64,000 nucleotides of DNA from Dyadobacter fermentans. GTDB lineage: Bacteria; Bacteroidota; Bacteroidia; Cytophagales; Spirosomataceae. The stretch is taken from NCBI RefSeq assembly GCF_019924045.1, contig NZ_JAHXBN010000001.1:186001-250000 (forward strand), in the 5' to 3' direction. The notes under the pieces were generated by a model. That model was not told the origin of the DNA. It ran no database searches and was given only the letters and a program-made list of their open reading frames with translations. This document shows, one piece after another, positions 8,328 through 15,781 of the stretch (positions are counted from its first letter, which is position 1; each line of letters starts with the position of its first letter). Made by a program: the position numbers and the translations under genes.

Positions 8328-11300
8328 TCAGTTGAACGAATATCTCACACCCAGCTGAATGCGCCACGGCGTTCCGCCGATCGGCCGGGTGGCAATGTTC
8401 TGTACCGAATAGTTGTACTGCTGCTTCGCCTGGTCGAACCCGGTGATGTTGAGCAGGTTGGTATTGCCGCGGTTGTAGTTGCGGCCCCATTCCTTGTTCA
8501 GGATGTTCAGGAAGTTGAATGCATCGGCCGAAAATTCGAGGTTATGGCCTTTGGCAATGCTGAATGCCTTGGTCAGGCGGAGGTCAACCGTCGTGTAGAA
8601 TGGGTTGGAGCCGCCGTTCCGTTTCGCTACCTGCCCGATGTTGGAATTGATATAATCCTTCACGCTCTGGTCGGTTGCCGGATTGCTCAGCAGGTCGCTG
8701 ATACCCTTGCGGATGTTTTCGGGCGTGTTCGGACTGTTCGGGTCAAACACGTAGGCCAGGTCATTGGTTAATACAAAATCGCCATTCAAGCTTGTATTAC
8801 CACCCACCAGGAAGCTATACCGGCTGCCGCCAATGCCAATGAGCGTCGCGCCCAGCTGGAAACCTTTCCACGACGGTGCCGCGCCGTTGATGACGAGTTT
8901 GTTGCGGAACTGCTGGTCGGAATAACCGTAGTTCAGGTTGCGGGGATCGTCTTTCACAGGTAGAAATGTGGAGGTGTTGGCCACGCAACAGTTGTAGGAA
9001 GAGTTATCCTTCGCCGAGTTGATGGTGTAGCTCGCATTCACATACCCGTCATTCCCGATGCGAATGCTCGCGTCGGCCACAAATGTGAGTTGATTGGATT
9101 CGCCGGTGGAAATCAGTTCGAGTACGCGGCCCACGTCCGCGGTCTTACGCGATTGCAGCCAGTCGGTCACGCCTTTGGCCGAAATGCTCGACGCCGGCAC
9201 GAATACGCCGCGGTTATCCTCATTGGCCAGCCTGAATGCCGGGTTGTCGGCCAGGTTGCGGTCTACATACACATAGTTATGCACCGTACGGCCCACGATC
9301 GCATTCAGACCCACGCGAATGCGGTCGCCGAAGAAGTGGTTGTAATTGATATTGGCCTTGTAAGTGGTCGGTACCTGAAAGTCCTTGTTTACTGCGTTGA
9401 TCGTCGAAATGTAGTTCACGCCTTCGGGGATGCCGGGAATTGTGGAGGGGTCATTGCGATAGGCATTGAAATCCGGTTTCGGAACGGCTGCGCCGGTGAC
9501 ATCGATGGCACCTACCATGGTACCGCTGTTCTGGATATTGTTCACCTGCGCGTAGTAGTGCGGCTGTGAAGAGAACATCCCGCCGCCGATTTTAAGAATA
9601 TCTTTCTTGCGACCGCCCATATCCCAGGTTACCTGGAAACGTGGCTGGATGTTGTTCCAGTCCTGCGGTTTAATGTCCGTCCGCACGCCTAATGTCTTGT
9701 CGACGGTCGCATTGTACTCGCCATTAGTGAGGAACGCGGTGGCGTCATAGCGCACGCCGAGGACGACGTTCAGGTCACGGGTCGGGTTGTATTCGGCTTG
9801 TGCAAATGCGGAAATATCGAGTACGGTTTGTTCCACGATCGGCGCGCCTTTCAATGTCACCTCGCGGGCGTAGCGGTACGGGCGCAATGCCGCCAGGTCG
9901 TTGAGGCTATTAAAGAAGAAACGGCCGTTCTGTTCGCTGGAAAGGTAGGTTTCCATGTACGTAAGCATGTTGTCCGTACCGAATGTGAAATTGACCTTAT
10001 CGGTATTCCAGTAGGCGGTGTTGCTCAAATGCACCTGCTTCATGCGGTTTGACTCGGGGCTGAAACGCTGCCCGCCGAACTGCACCGACTTGGTTTGCGT
10101 CGCATTCGGGTTAGTCTCGGTGGGGAAGGGTGAGGTCACGTTCACGATCGCGCGCGGGATGTTCGAAAACGGCAGGTAACTCTGCGGCGTCTTCGGTTTG
10201 TAGGAGTACATATATTGTACCTTGAACTCGTTGGTCAGCCGCGGGTTAAGAGAAGAGCGTAATGCAGCCATGGCGGTGGTCGAAACGTCCTTGAAGTTGT
10301 TGTACGATTCCAGCAGGTTGATATTCGAGTTATCACCTTCGTTGAACGGCGATACGTAGCGCGTGGTATTGCTCCGGAGCGTCAACTTGTGTCTTTGGTT
10401 GATCTGCCAGTCGAGACGTACAAATGCGGTGTTGGTCGTGGTTTTGCGCGGAAACTGGCCGTATTGCTGGCCTTTTAAGCCGTACAATTCGGAGGCAATG
10501 CGGATCAGTTTATCGAGCGTGTCCTTCCGGATGCCGTAGCGCTGCTCATCGTCGGCGCTTTTAATATCGGCGATCACAAGCGGCTGGCTGGCATCCTGGC
10601 GGTCGTAGGCCACGAAGAAATGCAGCTTATCCTTGATCAATGGCCCGCCCAGGCTGAAACCCGACTGGTAGTTGCTGAAATCCTGTTCGCGCTTCACGCC
10701 GCGGATGTCGTAGCCGCTGGATAGGGTGTTGTTCCTGAAATAAAGGAATGCCGAACCTTCCAGCTTGTTGGTGCCGCTTTTGGTCACCGCGCTGATCGCC
10801 CCGCCCGATTGCCTACCCTGGGTAACGTCGTAATCATTGGTAATCACCTTGTATTCGCGGATCGCTTCGAGGGAAATGGCGTAAGGTCCTTCCGCCACGG
10901 TACCGTTAGTCCACTGGTTCTTGGCATTCATCCCGTCGATGGTCACATTGGCGCCGGTAGCACGTTGCCCGCCGAAACTGAAATTATCGCCGCCCTGCAG
11001 TGGGGAAAGGTTGTTGAGCCGCGTGAAATTGCGGCCCTCGTTGGGTAAGCTTTTGATCTGAGCGGCCGTAATGGAGGTGGATGCGCCCGCCTGCTGCACT
11101 TCTTTGGTGAATCCTTTTTCAGAAATAACTACTTCTTTCAGTGCGGTTTCCGAAGCGGAAAGGGTAATGTCGACGCTCAGTTTGTCGCCGTAGTTGAGAG
11201 AGTAACCGGTTTGTTTCACCGTTTGAAGTCCCACAAACGACGCGCTGATCGAATAGGGCTTGCCCAAAGGCAACTGGTGCAAGGCGTATTCACCTTTGGC

Positions 11301-11501
11301 ATTGGTAATGGTATGGGTTTCAAAGCCGGTGGCGTCGTTACGGATGGTAATGGTGGCACCGGGCAGCAGTTCATTGTTCGTGGCGTCTTTTACCGTGCCT
11401 GTGATGGAGGCATCGGTGGCCTGTGCAAGTCCGCTGTGCGCTCCGGCAAGCAGCGCCAGCAGCAGCGTGAAGGCTGCGAGATAAAACTTAAGGGATTTCA
11501 T
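8328..11501 (-). CDS. TonB-dependent receptor, Oar-like, with carboxypeptidase-like regulatory domain
   Basis: A 1057-residue outer-membrane protein. A signal peptide (about 1-26, ending GLAQ) is followed by a CarboxypepD_reg domain (ITGTVKDATNNELLPGATIT; about 30-120), a plug domain (SITAAQIKSLPNEGRNFTRL) and a long beta-barrel. The last strand ends WRIQLGVRYSFN, with a terminal aromatic-Xaa as expected for BAM recognition. No SusD partner is adjacent, which fits the Oar class rather than the SusC class. It is the first gene of the leftward carbohydrate operon, so it probably imports the substrate or a precursor across the outer membrane. Confidence 0.93.
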   Translation of the reverse strand: MKSLKFYLAAFTLLLALLAGAHSGLAQATDASITGTVKDATNNELLPGATITIRNDATGFETHTITNAKGEYALHQLPLGKPYSISASFVGLQTVKQTGYSLNYGDKLSVDITLSASETALKEVVISEKGFTKEVQQAGASTSITAAQIKSLPNEGRNFTRLNNLSPLQGGDNFSFGGQRATGANVTIDGMNAKNQWTNGTVAEGPYAISLEAIREYKVITNDYDVTQGRQSGGAISAVTKSGTNKLEGSAFLYFRNNTLSSGYDIRGVKREQDFSNYQSGFSLGGPLIKDKLHFFVAYDRQDASQPLVIADIKSADDEQRYGIRKDTLDKLIRIASELYGLKGQQYGQFPRKTTTNTAFVRLDWQINQRHKLTLRSNTTRYVSPFNEGDNSNINLLESYNNFKDVSTTAMAALRSSLNPRLTNEFKVQYMYSYKPKTPQSYLPFSNIPRAIVNVTSPFPTETNPNATQTKSVQFGGQRFSPESNRMKQVHLSNTAYWNTDKVNFTFGTDNMLTYMETYLSSEQNGRFFFNSLNDLAALRPYRYAREVTLKGAPIVEQTVLDISAFAQAEYNPTRDLNVVLGVRYDATAFLTNGEYNATVDKTLGVRTDIKPQDWNNIQPRFQVTWDMGGRKKDILKIGGGMFSSQPHYYAQVNNIQNSGTMVGAIDVTGAAVPKPDFNAYRNDPSTIPGIPEGVNYISTINAVNKDFQVPTTYKANINYNHFFGDRIRVGLNAIVGRTVHNYVYVDRNLADNPAFRLANEDNRGVFVPASSISAKGVTDWLQSRKTADVGRVLELISTGESNQLTFVADASIRIGNDGYVNASYTINSAKDNSSYNCCVANTSTFLPVKDDPRNLNYGYSDQQFRNKLVINGAAPSWKGFQLGATLIGIGGSRYSFLVGGNTSLNGDFVLTNDLAYVFDPNSPNTPENIRKGISDLLSNPATDQSVKDYINSNIGQVAKRNGGSNPFYTTVDLRLTKAFSIAKGHNLEFSADAFNFLNILNKEWGRNYNRGNTNLLNITGFDQAKQQYNYSVQNIATRPIGGTPWRIQLGVRYSFN

Positions 11502-11901
11502 GGGAGTTTGAGTAGATCTAAATTTTACATTTTCATAATGATGTGTTAAAATTTATTTCACTTTTCGAGCGGCTTCCGGCGCCTTGGAGGCTTTTCGAAT
11601 AGCTTTTTGGTATAATTGGCATAAAAAGCATGAAATATTATAGTCAAAGAGCAATGCAAACAAAGCGAAATTAAATTATTTAAACAAAATTAAAGTTTAT
11701 TAAAGTAAACGAAACCTTAGAGTTGGAATGTTAACAATATGATAATACCGGCCCATGGTCATCATCCGGGCGGTTTTTAGTCTTTAACTTGTATTATTTT
11801 TATTTGAAAAATAAATCTGGCGATATTTCACGCGACGGTTATGCGGGAGGGTTTCCGTGTTCGGGAAACTATGGTTATACTTGCTTTCAAAGTGTATCGA
11901 A
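11502..11901. other. Divergent intergenic region between TonB receptor and DeoR regulator
   Basis: About 400 bp, strongly AT-rich from 11600 to 11830. It should carry the promoters for the leftward carbohydrate operon and the rightward DeoR gene. I see no clear TAnnTTTG box or long palindrome and cannot place an operator. Rightward of 11857 the frame of the regulator is open but starts better at 11902. Confidence 0.5.
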
Positions 11902-12669
11902 ATGACTATTACAGAAAGGCATCAATTCATTTTGCAGGAGCTGAAAAGGGCTGGTACGGTGAGTATCGTACAGCTTTCGGAGCAAATGCAGGTTTCCGGC
12001 GTGACGATCCGGAAGGATCTGAAACTCCTCGAAGATAAAAATCTGCTGTTCAGGACGCACGGCGGAGGTTCGCTCAATAACCCTTATGCCGTGGAGCGAC
12101 CCATTAATGAGAAAGAATTTATTAACTCCGACGAGAAGCAAAGCATTGCACGTGAGGCATTAACGCTGATCCGGCAAACGGATTCGATCATGATCGGATC
12201 GGGTACGACGGTGTTTGAGCTGGCACGCTGCCTGCACCCTGCGAAGCAGATCACGGTGATTACGCCGGCTGTGAAGGTGACGTTGGAGCTTAGTAATCGG
12301 CCCAATGTGGAGGTGTTGCAGCTGGGCGGGCTGATCCGTCAGAATTCGTCGTCGGTAGCCGGTTCCTATGCTGAGTATATTCTCGACCATATTTCATGCG
12401 GCGTTCTTTTTATTGGTGTGGATGGAATCGACTTCGATTTCGGGTTGTCGATCAGTAACCTGACGGAGGCGGGCCTGAACCAAAAGATGATCAGCACCGC
12501 GCAGGTAGTGGTGGTGCTGGCCGATCATACGAAGTTTGGTAAACGGGGGATTGGAAAAATTTGCGACCTCGACCAGGTGCAGTACATCGTGACCGATGCC
12601 GGCGTGTCGGACGAGGCCGTCAAATCTCTGGAAGACCGGGGCGTAAAGGTGCTGGTCGCCGGACGGTAA
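11902..12669 (+). CDS. DeoR/GlpR-family transcriptional regulator
   Basis: A 255-residue regulator from the ATG at 11902 (MTITERHQFIL). The reading frame also begins 15 codons upstream, but this start fits the family. Residues 1-57 form the DeoR helix-turn-helix (LSEQMQVSGVTIRKDL, then RTHGGG). The C-terminal DeoRC sensor domain shows MIGSGTTVFELA, LGGLIRQNSSSVAG and VVLADHTKFGKRG. DeoR proteins usually bind a phosphorylated sugar made by the pathway they control. It is divergent from the TonB-transporter-kinase operon and is the obvious candidate repressor of it. Confidence 0.92.
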   Translation: MTITERHQFILQELKRAGTVSIVQLSEQMQVSGVTIRKDLKLLEDKNLLFRTHGGGSLNNPYAVERPINEKEFINSDEKQSIAREALTLIRQTDSIMIGSGTTVFELARCLHPAKQITVITPAVKVTLELSNRPNVEVLQLGGLIRQNSSSVAGSYAEYILDHISCGVLFIGVDGIDFDFGLSISNLTEAGLNQKMISTAQVVVVLADHTKFGKRGIGKICDLDQVQYIVTDAGVSDEAVKSLEDRGVKVLVAGR

Positions 12670-12710
12670 GGGTTTAGGAAAGTAAGGGTTTACGAAAGTA
12701 AGTCTGCTCT

Positions 12711-13931
12711 TTAATCCATTTTGTCGGCCAGTTCGAAACTCAGTTTCAGTTGTTTCCGGGTCGATGCGGTGAGCTCGCGTTTGGCCAGTGCATGGCATTC
12801 GTAAGTGGCATCGGCGAACATCATTTGTTGCGGCGGGGTCTTTTGCGTAGCTGCCGAAGGTCCCCGCAATGCGCCCACAAGCCCCATCTCGCGCGCGACG
12901 TACACATAGCGAATGGCGTCGATCACCACGCCTGCGGAGTTGGGCGAATCCTGCACCGAAAGTTGTGCATCGAGCGTCACCGGCGAGCCCATGAAGCCTT
13001 CGAGTTCGAGGCGGAAATTGGCCACTTTGTTATCTCCGTAGAATGCAATGTATTCCGATGGCCCCGCGTGCAGGAAGCTGTCGGTAGTAGAGATGCCGCG
13101 GATGTCATTTTGTGCACGTATCACATTCTCTTTCGATATTTTCTTCGATTTCAGGCGGTTTTTGTCTTCCATATTCAGGAAGTCGGTATTACCACCGACG
13201 TTGCGCTGAATGTGGGCTTTCACGTGGTGGCCGCGCTCGAAGGCCAGCTCCTGCAACATTTGGGATAATATGCTAGCCCCAAACTGGCTGCGCATGTCGT
13301 CGCCGATCAGCGGAATACCCGCATCGATAAACTTCTGCTCCCATTCCGGATCGGAGGCGATGAATACCGGAATACAGTTCACCAGCGAAATACCGAGTTC
13401 GAGGCAGATTTCGGCATAGAACTCCGTCGCCAGCTGAGAGCCTACCGGCAGATAGTTGATCAATACTTCGGCCTTGTGCGCTTGCAGTTGCGCGATGATT
13501 TCCTGGCGGATGGTGGCGGTTAATGCTTCGTTATACCGCTCGCCGCTGGTCAGCAGGTCGGTTTCTTTCAGTTCTTCTTTTACTACGAAACGGTTGTCGG
13601 CCGGGTACGCGAGCATTTGCGGGGAGACGCCGTCCAGTACCGGCGATCGGTAAACCGGCGCCTCGGTGGTAATGTCGGTATACAGTTCGATCGCGCAATT
13701 GGGTTTTGTGAAAATGGCATCTTTCAATTTCAACCCGATTTTACGCTCGTCGACCTCAAAGCCGCAGACGAACTCGATGTTTTCGGCACGGTAGCCACCG
13801 ATATTGTCGGCCATGAGTCCAGATGTTTTGTCTGCGTAGCGTGTATAATATTCAACGCCCTGTACCAACGAGCTGGCGCAGTTTCCTACCCCTACAATCG
13901 CCACTTTTATCTTTTGATCAATATTTGACAT
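12711..13931 (-). CDS. ino1: Inositol-3-phosphate synthase
   Basis: A 406-residue enzyme that converts glucose 6-phosphate to 1L-myo-inositol 1-phosphate using NAD. The Rossmann segment AIVGVGNCASSLVQG and the downstream NIGGYRAENIEFVCGFEVD and QRNVGGNTDFLNM segments are characteristic of bacterial Ino1. I place the start at the ATG at 13931; a TTG two codons upstream is less likely. In Bacteroidota the product feeds inositol lipids, but no lipid synthase gene is adjacent. A perfect LacI-type palindrome lies 122 bp upstream of the start. Confidence 0.92.
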   Translation of the reverse strand: MSNIDQKIKVAIVGVGNCASSLVQGVEYYTRYADKTSGLMADNIGGYRAENIEFVCGFEVDERKIGLKLKDAIFTKPNCAIELYTDITTEAPVYRSPVLDGVSPQMLAYPADNRFVVKEELKETDLLTSGERYNEALTATIRQEIIAQLQAHKAEVLINYLPVGSQLATEFYAEICLELGISLVNCIPVFIASDPEWEQKFIDAGIPLIGDDMRSQFGASILSQMLQELAFERGHHVKAHIQRNVGGNTDFLNMEDKNRLKSKKISKENVIRAQNDIRGISTTDSFLHAGPSEYIAFYGDNKVANFRLELEGFMGSPVTLDAQLSVQDSPNSAGVVIDAIRYVYVAREMGLVGALRGPSAATQKTPPQQMMFADATYECHALAKRELTASTRKQLKLSFELADKMD

Positions 13932-14052
13932 TTCCAATAATCTGAGTTTATGATGAAAATCTATTTTTAAAATATTTTAATTAATGTAAAATACTTGAAT
14001 TTGAGCCAAATTAAAACATTGATTGACGGAAATGCAACTGTAAGTGGATATT

Positions 14053-14070
14053 TATGCAAACGTTTGCATA
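14053..14070. promoter_or_regulatory. LacI/PurR-type operator palindrome
   Basis: TATGCAAACGTTTGCATA is a perfect 18-bp palindrome with the AACGTT centre and GCAAACGTTTGC core of LacI/GalR/PurR operators. It lies in the region upstream of ino1, which is read leftward from 13931. No LacI-family gene is present in the window, so the regulator must be encoded elsewhere if the site is used. Confidence 0.6.
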
Positions 14071-14101
14071 ACGGTTCAGGTATTTAATTTTGGAAATATT
14101 C

Positions 14102-14160
14102 TAGAACGCCTCGAAGGCACGAATATTCGCGAAGCGCATTTGTGCCTTCGAGGCATTCTA
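14102..14160. repeat. Near-perfect inverted repeat (hairpin)
   Basis: Left arm 14102-14120 and right arm 14142-14160 are 19-bp inverted copies with one mismatch (core GCCTCGAAGGCAC / GTGCCTTCGAGGC). The 21-bp middle carries its own TTCGCGAA palindrome. The 12-mer GTGCCTTCGAGG recurs at 14593-14604 inside the truncated kptA. No T-run follows on either strand, so this is not a standard terminator. Confidence 0.7.
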
Positions 14161-14262
14161 AATCCCGCAAAAAACTCCCTGCAAATACTTCTGTATATAA
14201 CGTACAAGCAACTTCGGGCATCTCCGCCGAAGCCGAAAAGGGCCAATCAGCCGATATGATAG

Positions 14263-14628
14263 TTGTTTGGCGTAAAGTTGGTCTGTCTATCAGCAAATCG
14301 CTATTTTTCGAATCAAGGTCATTCCACCGAAGTGACAATTGAATTTAGAATGATGGAACCGCCCGCGGTACTATTTCACGGAACAGCGGAACGCAATGTG
14401 GCCACTATTCTTTCCGAGGGTCTAAAAAAGATGGCCCGACACCATGTGCATTTATCTTCAGATATTGAGACGGCCAGAAAAGTGGGCGCCCGCTATGGAA
14501 AGCCGGTGATTTTCGAGGTTGATACAATCGGGATGCGGAAGGAGGGGTATGAATTTCGAGTATCTGAGAATGGCGTGTGGCTAGTGGATGTAGTGCCTTC
14601 GAGGTTTTTGCGCATTCAGTTACATTGA
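14263..14628 (+). pseudogene. Truncated RNA 2'-phosphotransferase (kptA remnant)
   Basis: The last ~100 residues match the ADP-ribosyltransferase half of KptA/Tpt1: NQGHSTEV, PPAVLFHGTAERN, RHHVHLSSDIETARKVGARY, then ENGVWLVDVVPSRFL. Full KptA is about 180 residues. The N-terminal winged-helix half that contacts RNA is not found in any frame upstream, and the spacer between the NRYFS-like segment and NQGHS is several residues short. There is no ATG before 14350, in the middle of the fold. KptA removes the 2'-phosphate left by tRNA splicing. I infer a decayed gene; a short functional ART fragment is the alternative. Confidence 0.65.
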
Positions 14629-14705
14629 AATGCATTTGAGGTGTGTTGTGGTGGCAGCACGTCTACCGCTTACAAGTTCAAGAATCCTATTTTAATAAGC
14701 AAAGA

Positions 14706-14723
14706 CCAGGCATTTATGCCTGG
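14706..14723. terminator. Short hairpin between convergent genes
   Basis: CCAGGCAT and ATGCCTGG pair as an 8-bp stem with a 2-nt loop, between the kptA remnant and the 14746 gene, which converge on it. The downstream T content is modest on both strands, so terminator activity is only suggested. Confidence 0.4.
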
Positions 14724-14745
14724 CCCGGATGGCGCATTTAAGCGT

Positions 14746-15072
14746 CTAAAACTCTTGATCGACCTTTTGTTTAAGTAGAACCAGACGCTCCGCAATTTCC
14801 AGGCATTCGCCTTTGGACATCTGGCCGATGGTGTTTTTAACTGCATTCATCATTACCCTTCCTTCGTCATCATAGGCAATGCCCGATCGGGTTACCGTAG
14901 TACAGAGATCGTCCCATTCAGGGGCAAGCTCGTCCGAAAACATTCTGGAAGGGATAATCTTGAAATAGGCGTGCAGGGACAGCAGGTCGGCCCGGCACCG
15001 GTTAGGGTCAAGGGTCAGGCCTTCGACGAATTTTGAAAGTTCGACGTAAGCAAAAAGATTGGAACGTTTCAT
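14746..15072 (-). CDS. Hypothetical protein, small helical
   Basis: A 108-residue protein that I do not recognise. It is predicted mostly helical from its composition, with no signal peptide, membrane segment or cysteine pair. The last third (SKGECLEIAERLVLLKQKV) could form an amphipathic helix. It stands alone, convergent with the kptA remnant, and starts from ATG at 15072. Codon use looks like that of its neighbours, which supports a real gene. Confidence 0.55.
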   Translation of the reverse strand: MKRSNLFAYVELSKFVEGLTLDPNRCRADLLSLHAYFKIIPSRMFSDELAPEWDDLCTTVTRSGIAYDDEGRVMMNAVKNTIGQMSKGECLEIAERLVLLKQKVDQEF

Positions 15073-15302
15073 GAATGGAGGGATGGATTTGGAAATAGCA
15101 TAACTATTGGCTGTAAATGTATCTTTTTACGCTTTACAGGGCAAACTGGGCTATTTCTCTCCAATGCGATGGTCGGAATGGCAGATCTTCTAGCGGCCTA
15201 ATTTTTAAACAATTAGGAACTAATTCTACAAAATTTTGCACGAGCTGGAATTTGATAAACTTATTTAACGGTAGCGGCAGTGGGCTATCCAATGTATCAG
15301 GG

Positions 15303-15356
15303 TACATCCGCAAAAAAGCGCCTTACAGCCATATGAGGCGCCTTTTTGCGGATGTA
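15303..15356. terminator. Long 21-bp-stem hairpin with A/T tracts on both sides of the loop
   Basis: Arms 15303-15323 and 15336-15356 are inverted copies with one mismatch (TACATCCGCAAAAA ... TTTTTGCGGATGTA) around a 12-nt loop. The inner part, GCGCC with A- and T-runs, resembles a bidirectional terminator. It closes the tRNA region on the left. From 15073 to 15302 I see nothing else definable. Confidence 0.55.
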
Positions 15357-15380
15357 ATATTGTGGTATTATACTTTCTTG

Positions 15381-15470
15381 ATAGCGACGGGAATCGAACG
15401 GCGTTGGCCGCCCGGCGATATCCGTCGCTTAGTTGGAGTCGCATTCGACAAACTCCTGTTCCATTTGGGG
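15381..15470 (-). pseudogene. Decayed tRNA-like segment with hairpin insertions
   Basis: The T-arm side (16 nt GCGACGGGAATCGAAC at 15384-15399, + strand) is identical to the intact tRNA-Arg at 15505-15576. After it comes a GC-rich insertion (GGCGTTGGCCGCCCGGCG), where the intact gene continues with the variable region. A GGAGT/ACTCC pair like the anticodon stem is present, but its loop holds another hairpin, GTCG-CATT-CGAC (15438-15449). No 5' acceptor half pairs with the 3' end. I read it as a remnant; the shared T-arm is generic, so this is tentative. Confidence 0.35.
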
Positions 15471-15474
15471 CAAC

Positions 15475-15502
15475 AAAAAAGCCAGACAAAATGCCTGGCT
15501 TT
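15475..15502 (-). terminator. Rho-independent terminator of tRNA-Arg
   Basis: Read leftward, AGCCAGGCATTTTGTCTGGCT is followed by TTTTTT. It begins 3 bp after the 3' end of the intact tRNA-Arg gene, which argues that this copy is expressed. Confidence 0.75.
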
Positions 15503-15504
15503 CG

Positions 15505-15576
15505 TGACCGCGACGGGAATCGAACCCATATCTAGAGTTTAGGAAACTCCTATTCTATCCGTTGAACTACGCAGTC
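15505..15576 (-). tRNA. tRNA-Arg (anticodon CCU)
   Basis: 72 nt. The acceptor arms GACTGCG and CGCGGTC pair with one G-U, with discriminator A. The D stem is GTTC/GAAT and the anticodon stem GGAGT/ACTCT, with loop TTCCTAA giving anticodon CCU (reads AGG). The T stem is ATGGG/CCCGT with loop TTCGATT. CCA is not encoded. A terminator follows at once. A disrupted second copy lies 33 bp upstream. Confidence 0.9.
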
Positions 15577-15609
15577 AATATTTATAAAGAACGTAACATT
15601 TCACTTTCG

Positions 15610-15712
15610 TGACCGCGACAGGAATCGGTCGAGCGCGACCCCGGACCCATATCCAGAGTTTAGGAAACTCCTATCGGGCGGCGGGCCGCTCTATCCGTTG
15701 AACTACGCAGTC
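15610..15712 (-). pseudogene. tRNA-Arg (CCU) copy carrying two GC-rich hairpin insertions
   Basis: This 103-nt segment is the 72-nt tRNA-Arg next door plus 31 nt. A 15-nt insertion (GCGGCCCGCCGCCCG, transcript sense) sits in the 3' strand of the D arm. A 17-nt block (CCGGGGTCGCGCTCGAC) replaces one base of the T loop. Each insert can form its own stem (GCGGC/GCCGC; GGTCG/CGACC). Outside them only two substitutions separate the copies, and the acceptor and anticodon stems remain intact. It could be a pseudogene or an unusual extended tRNA. Confidence 0.7.
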
Positions 15713-15715
15713 AGG

Positions 15716-15751
15716 TTTTGTACCCCAAAAAAAGGGATTTGGGGTGCAAAA
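15716..15751 (-). terminator. Hairpin after hflX
   Basis: Arms TTTTGTACCCCAAA (15716-15729) and TTTGGGGTGCAAAA (15738-15751) pair with one mismatch. It lies 30 bp past the hflX stop and just ahead of the tRNA copies, so it probably ends the hflX transcript. Confidence 0.6.
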
Positions 15752-15781
15752 CTGAGAAAAATTCGTTTGAATTACAAATGA

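Noticed and set aside
8328..11501. SusC/SusD polysaccharide utilisation locus
   Set aside because: There is no SusD-like gene or glycoside hydrolase beside the receptor; the architecture is Oar-like.
15117..15542. Rightward open frame through the tRNA region
   Set aside because: It runs across the hairpin and through the antisense of tRNA sequences, with no protein-like pattern.
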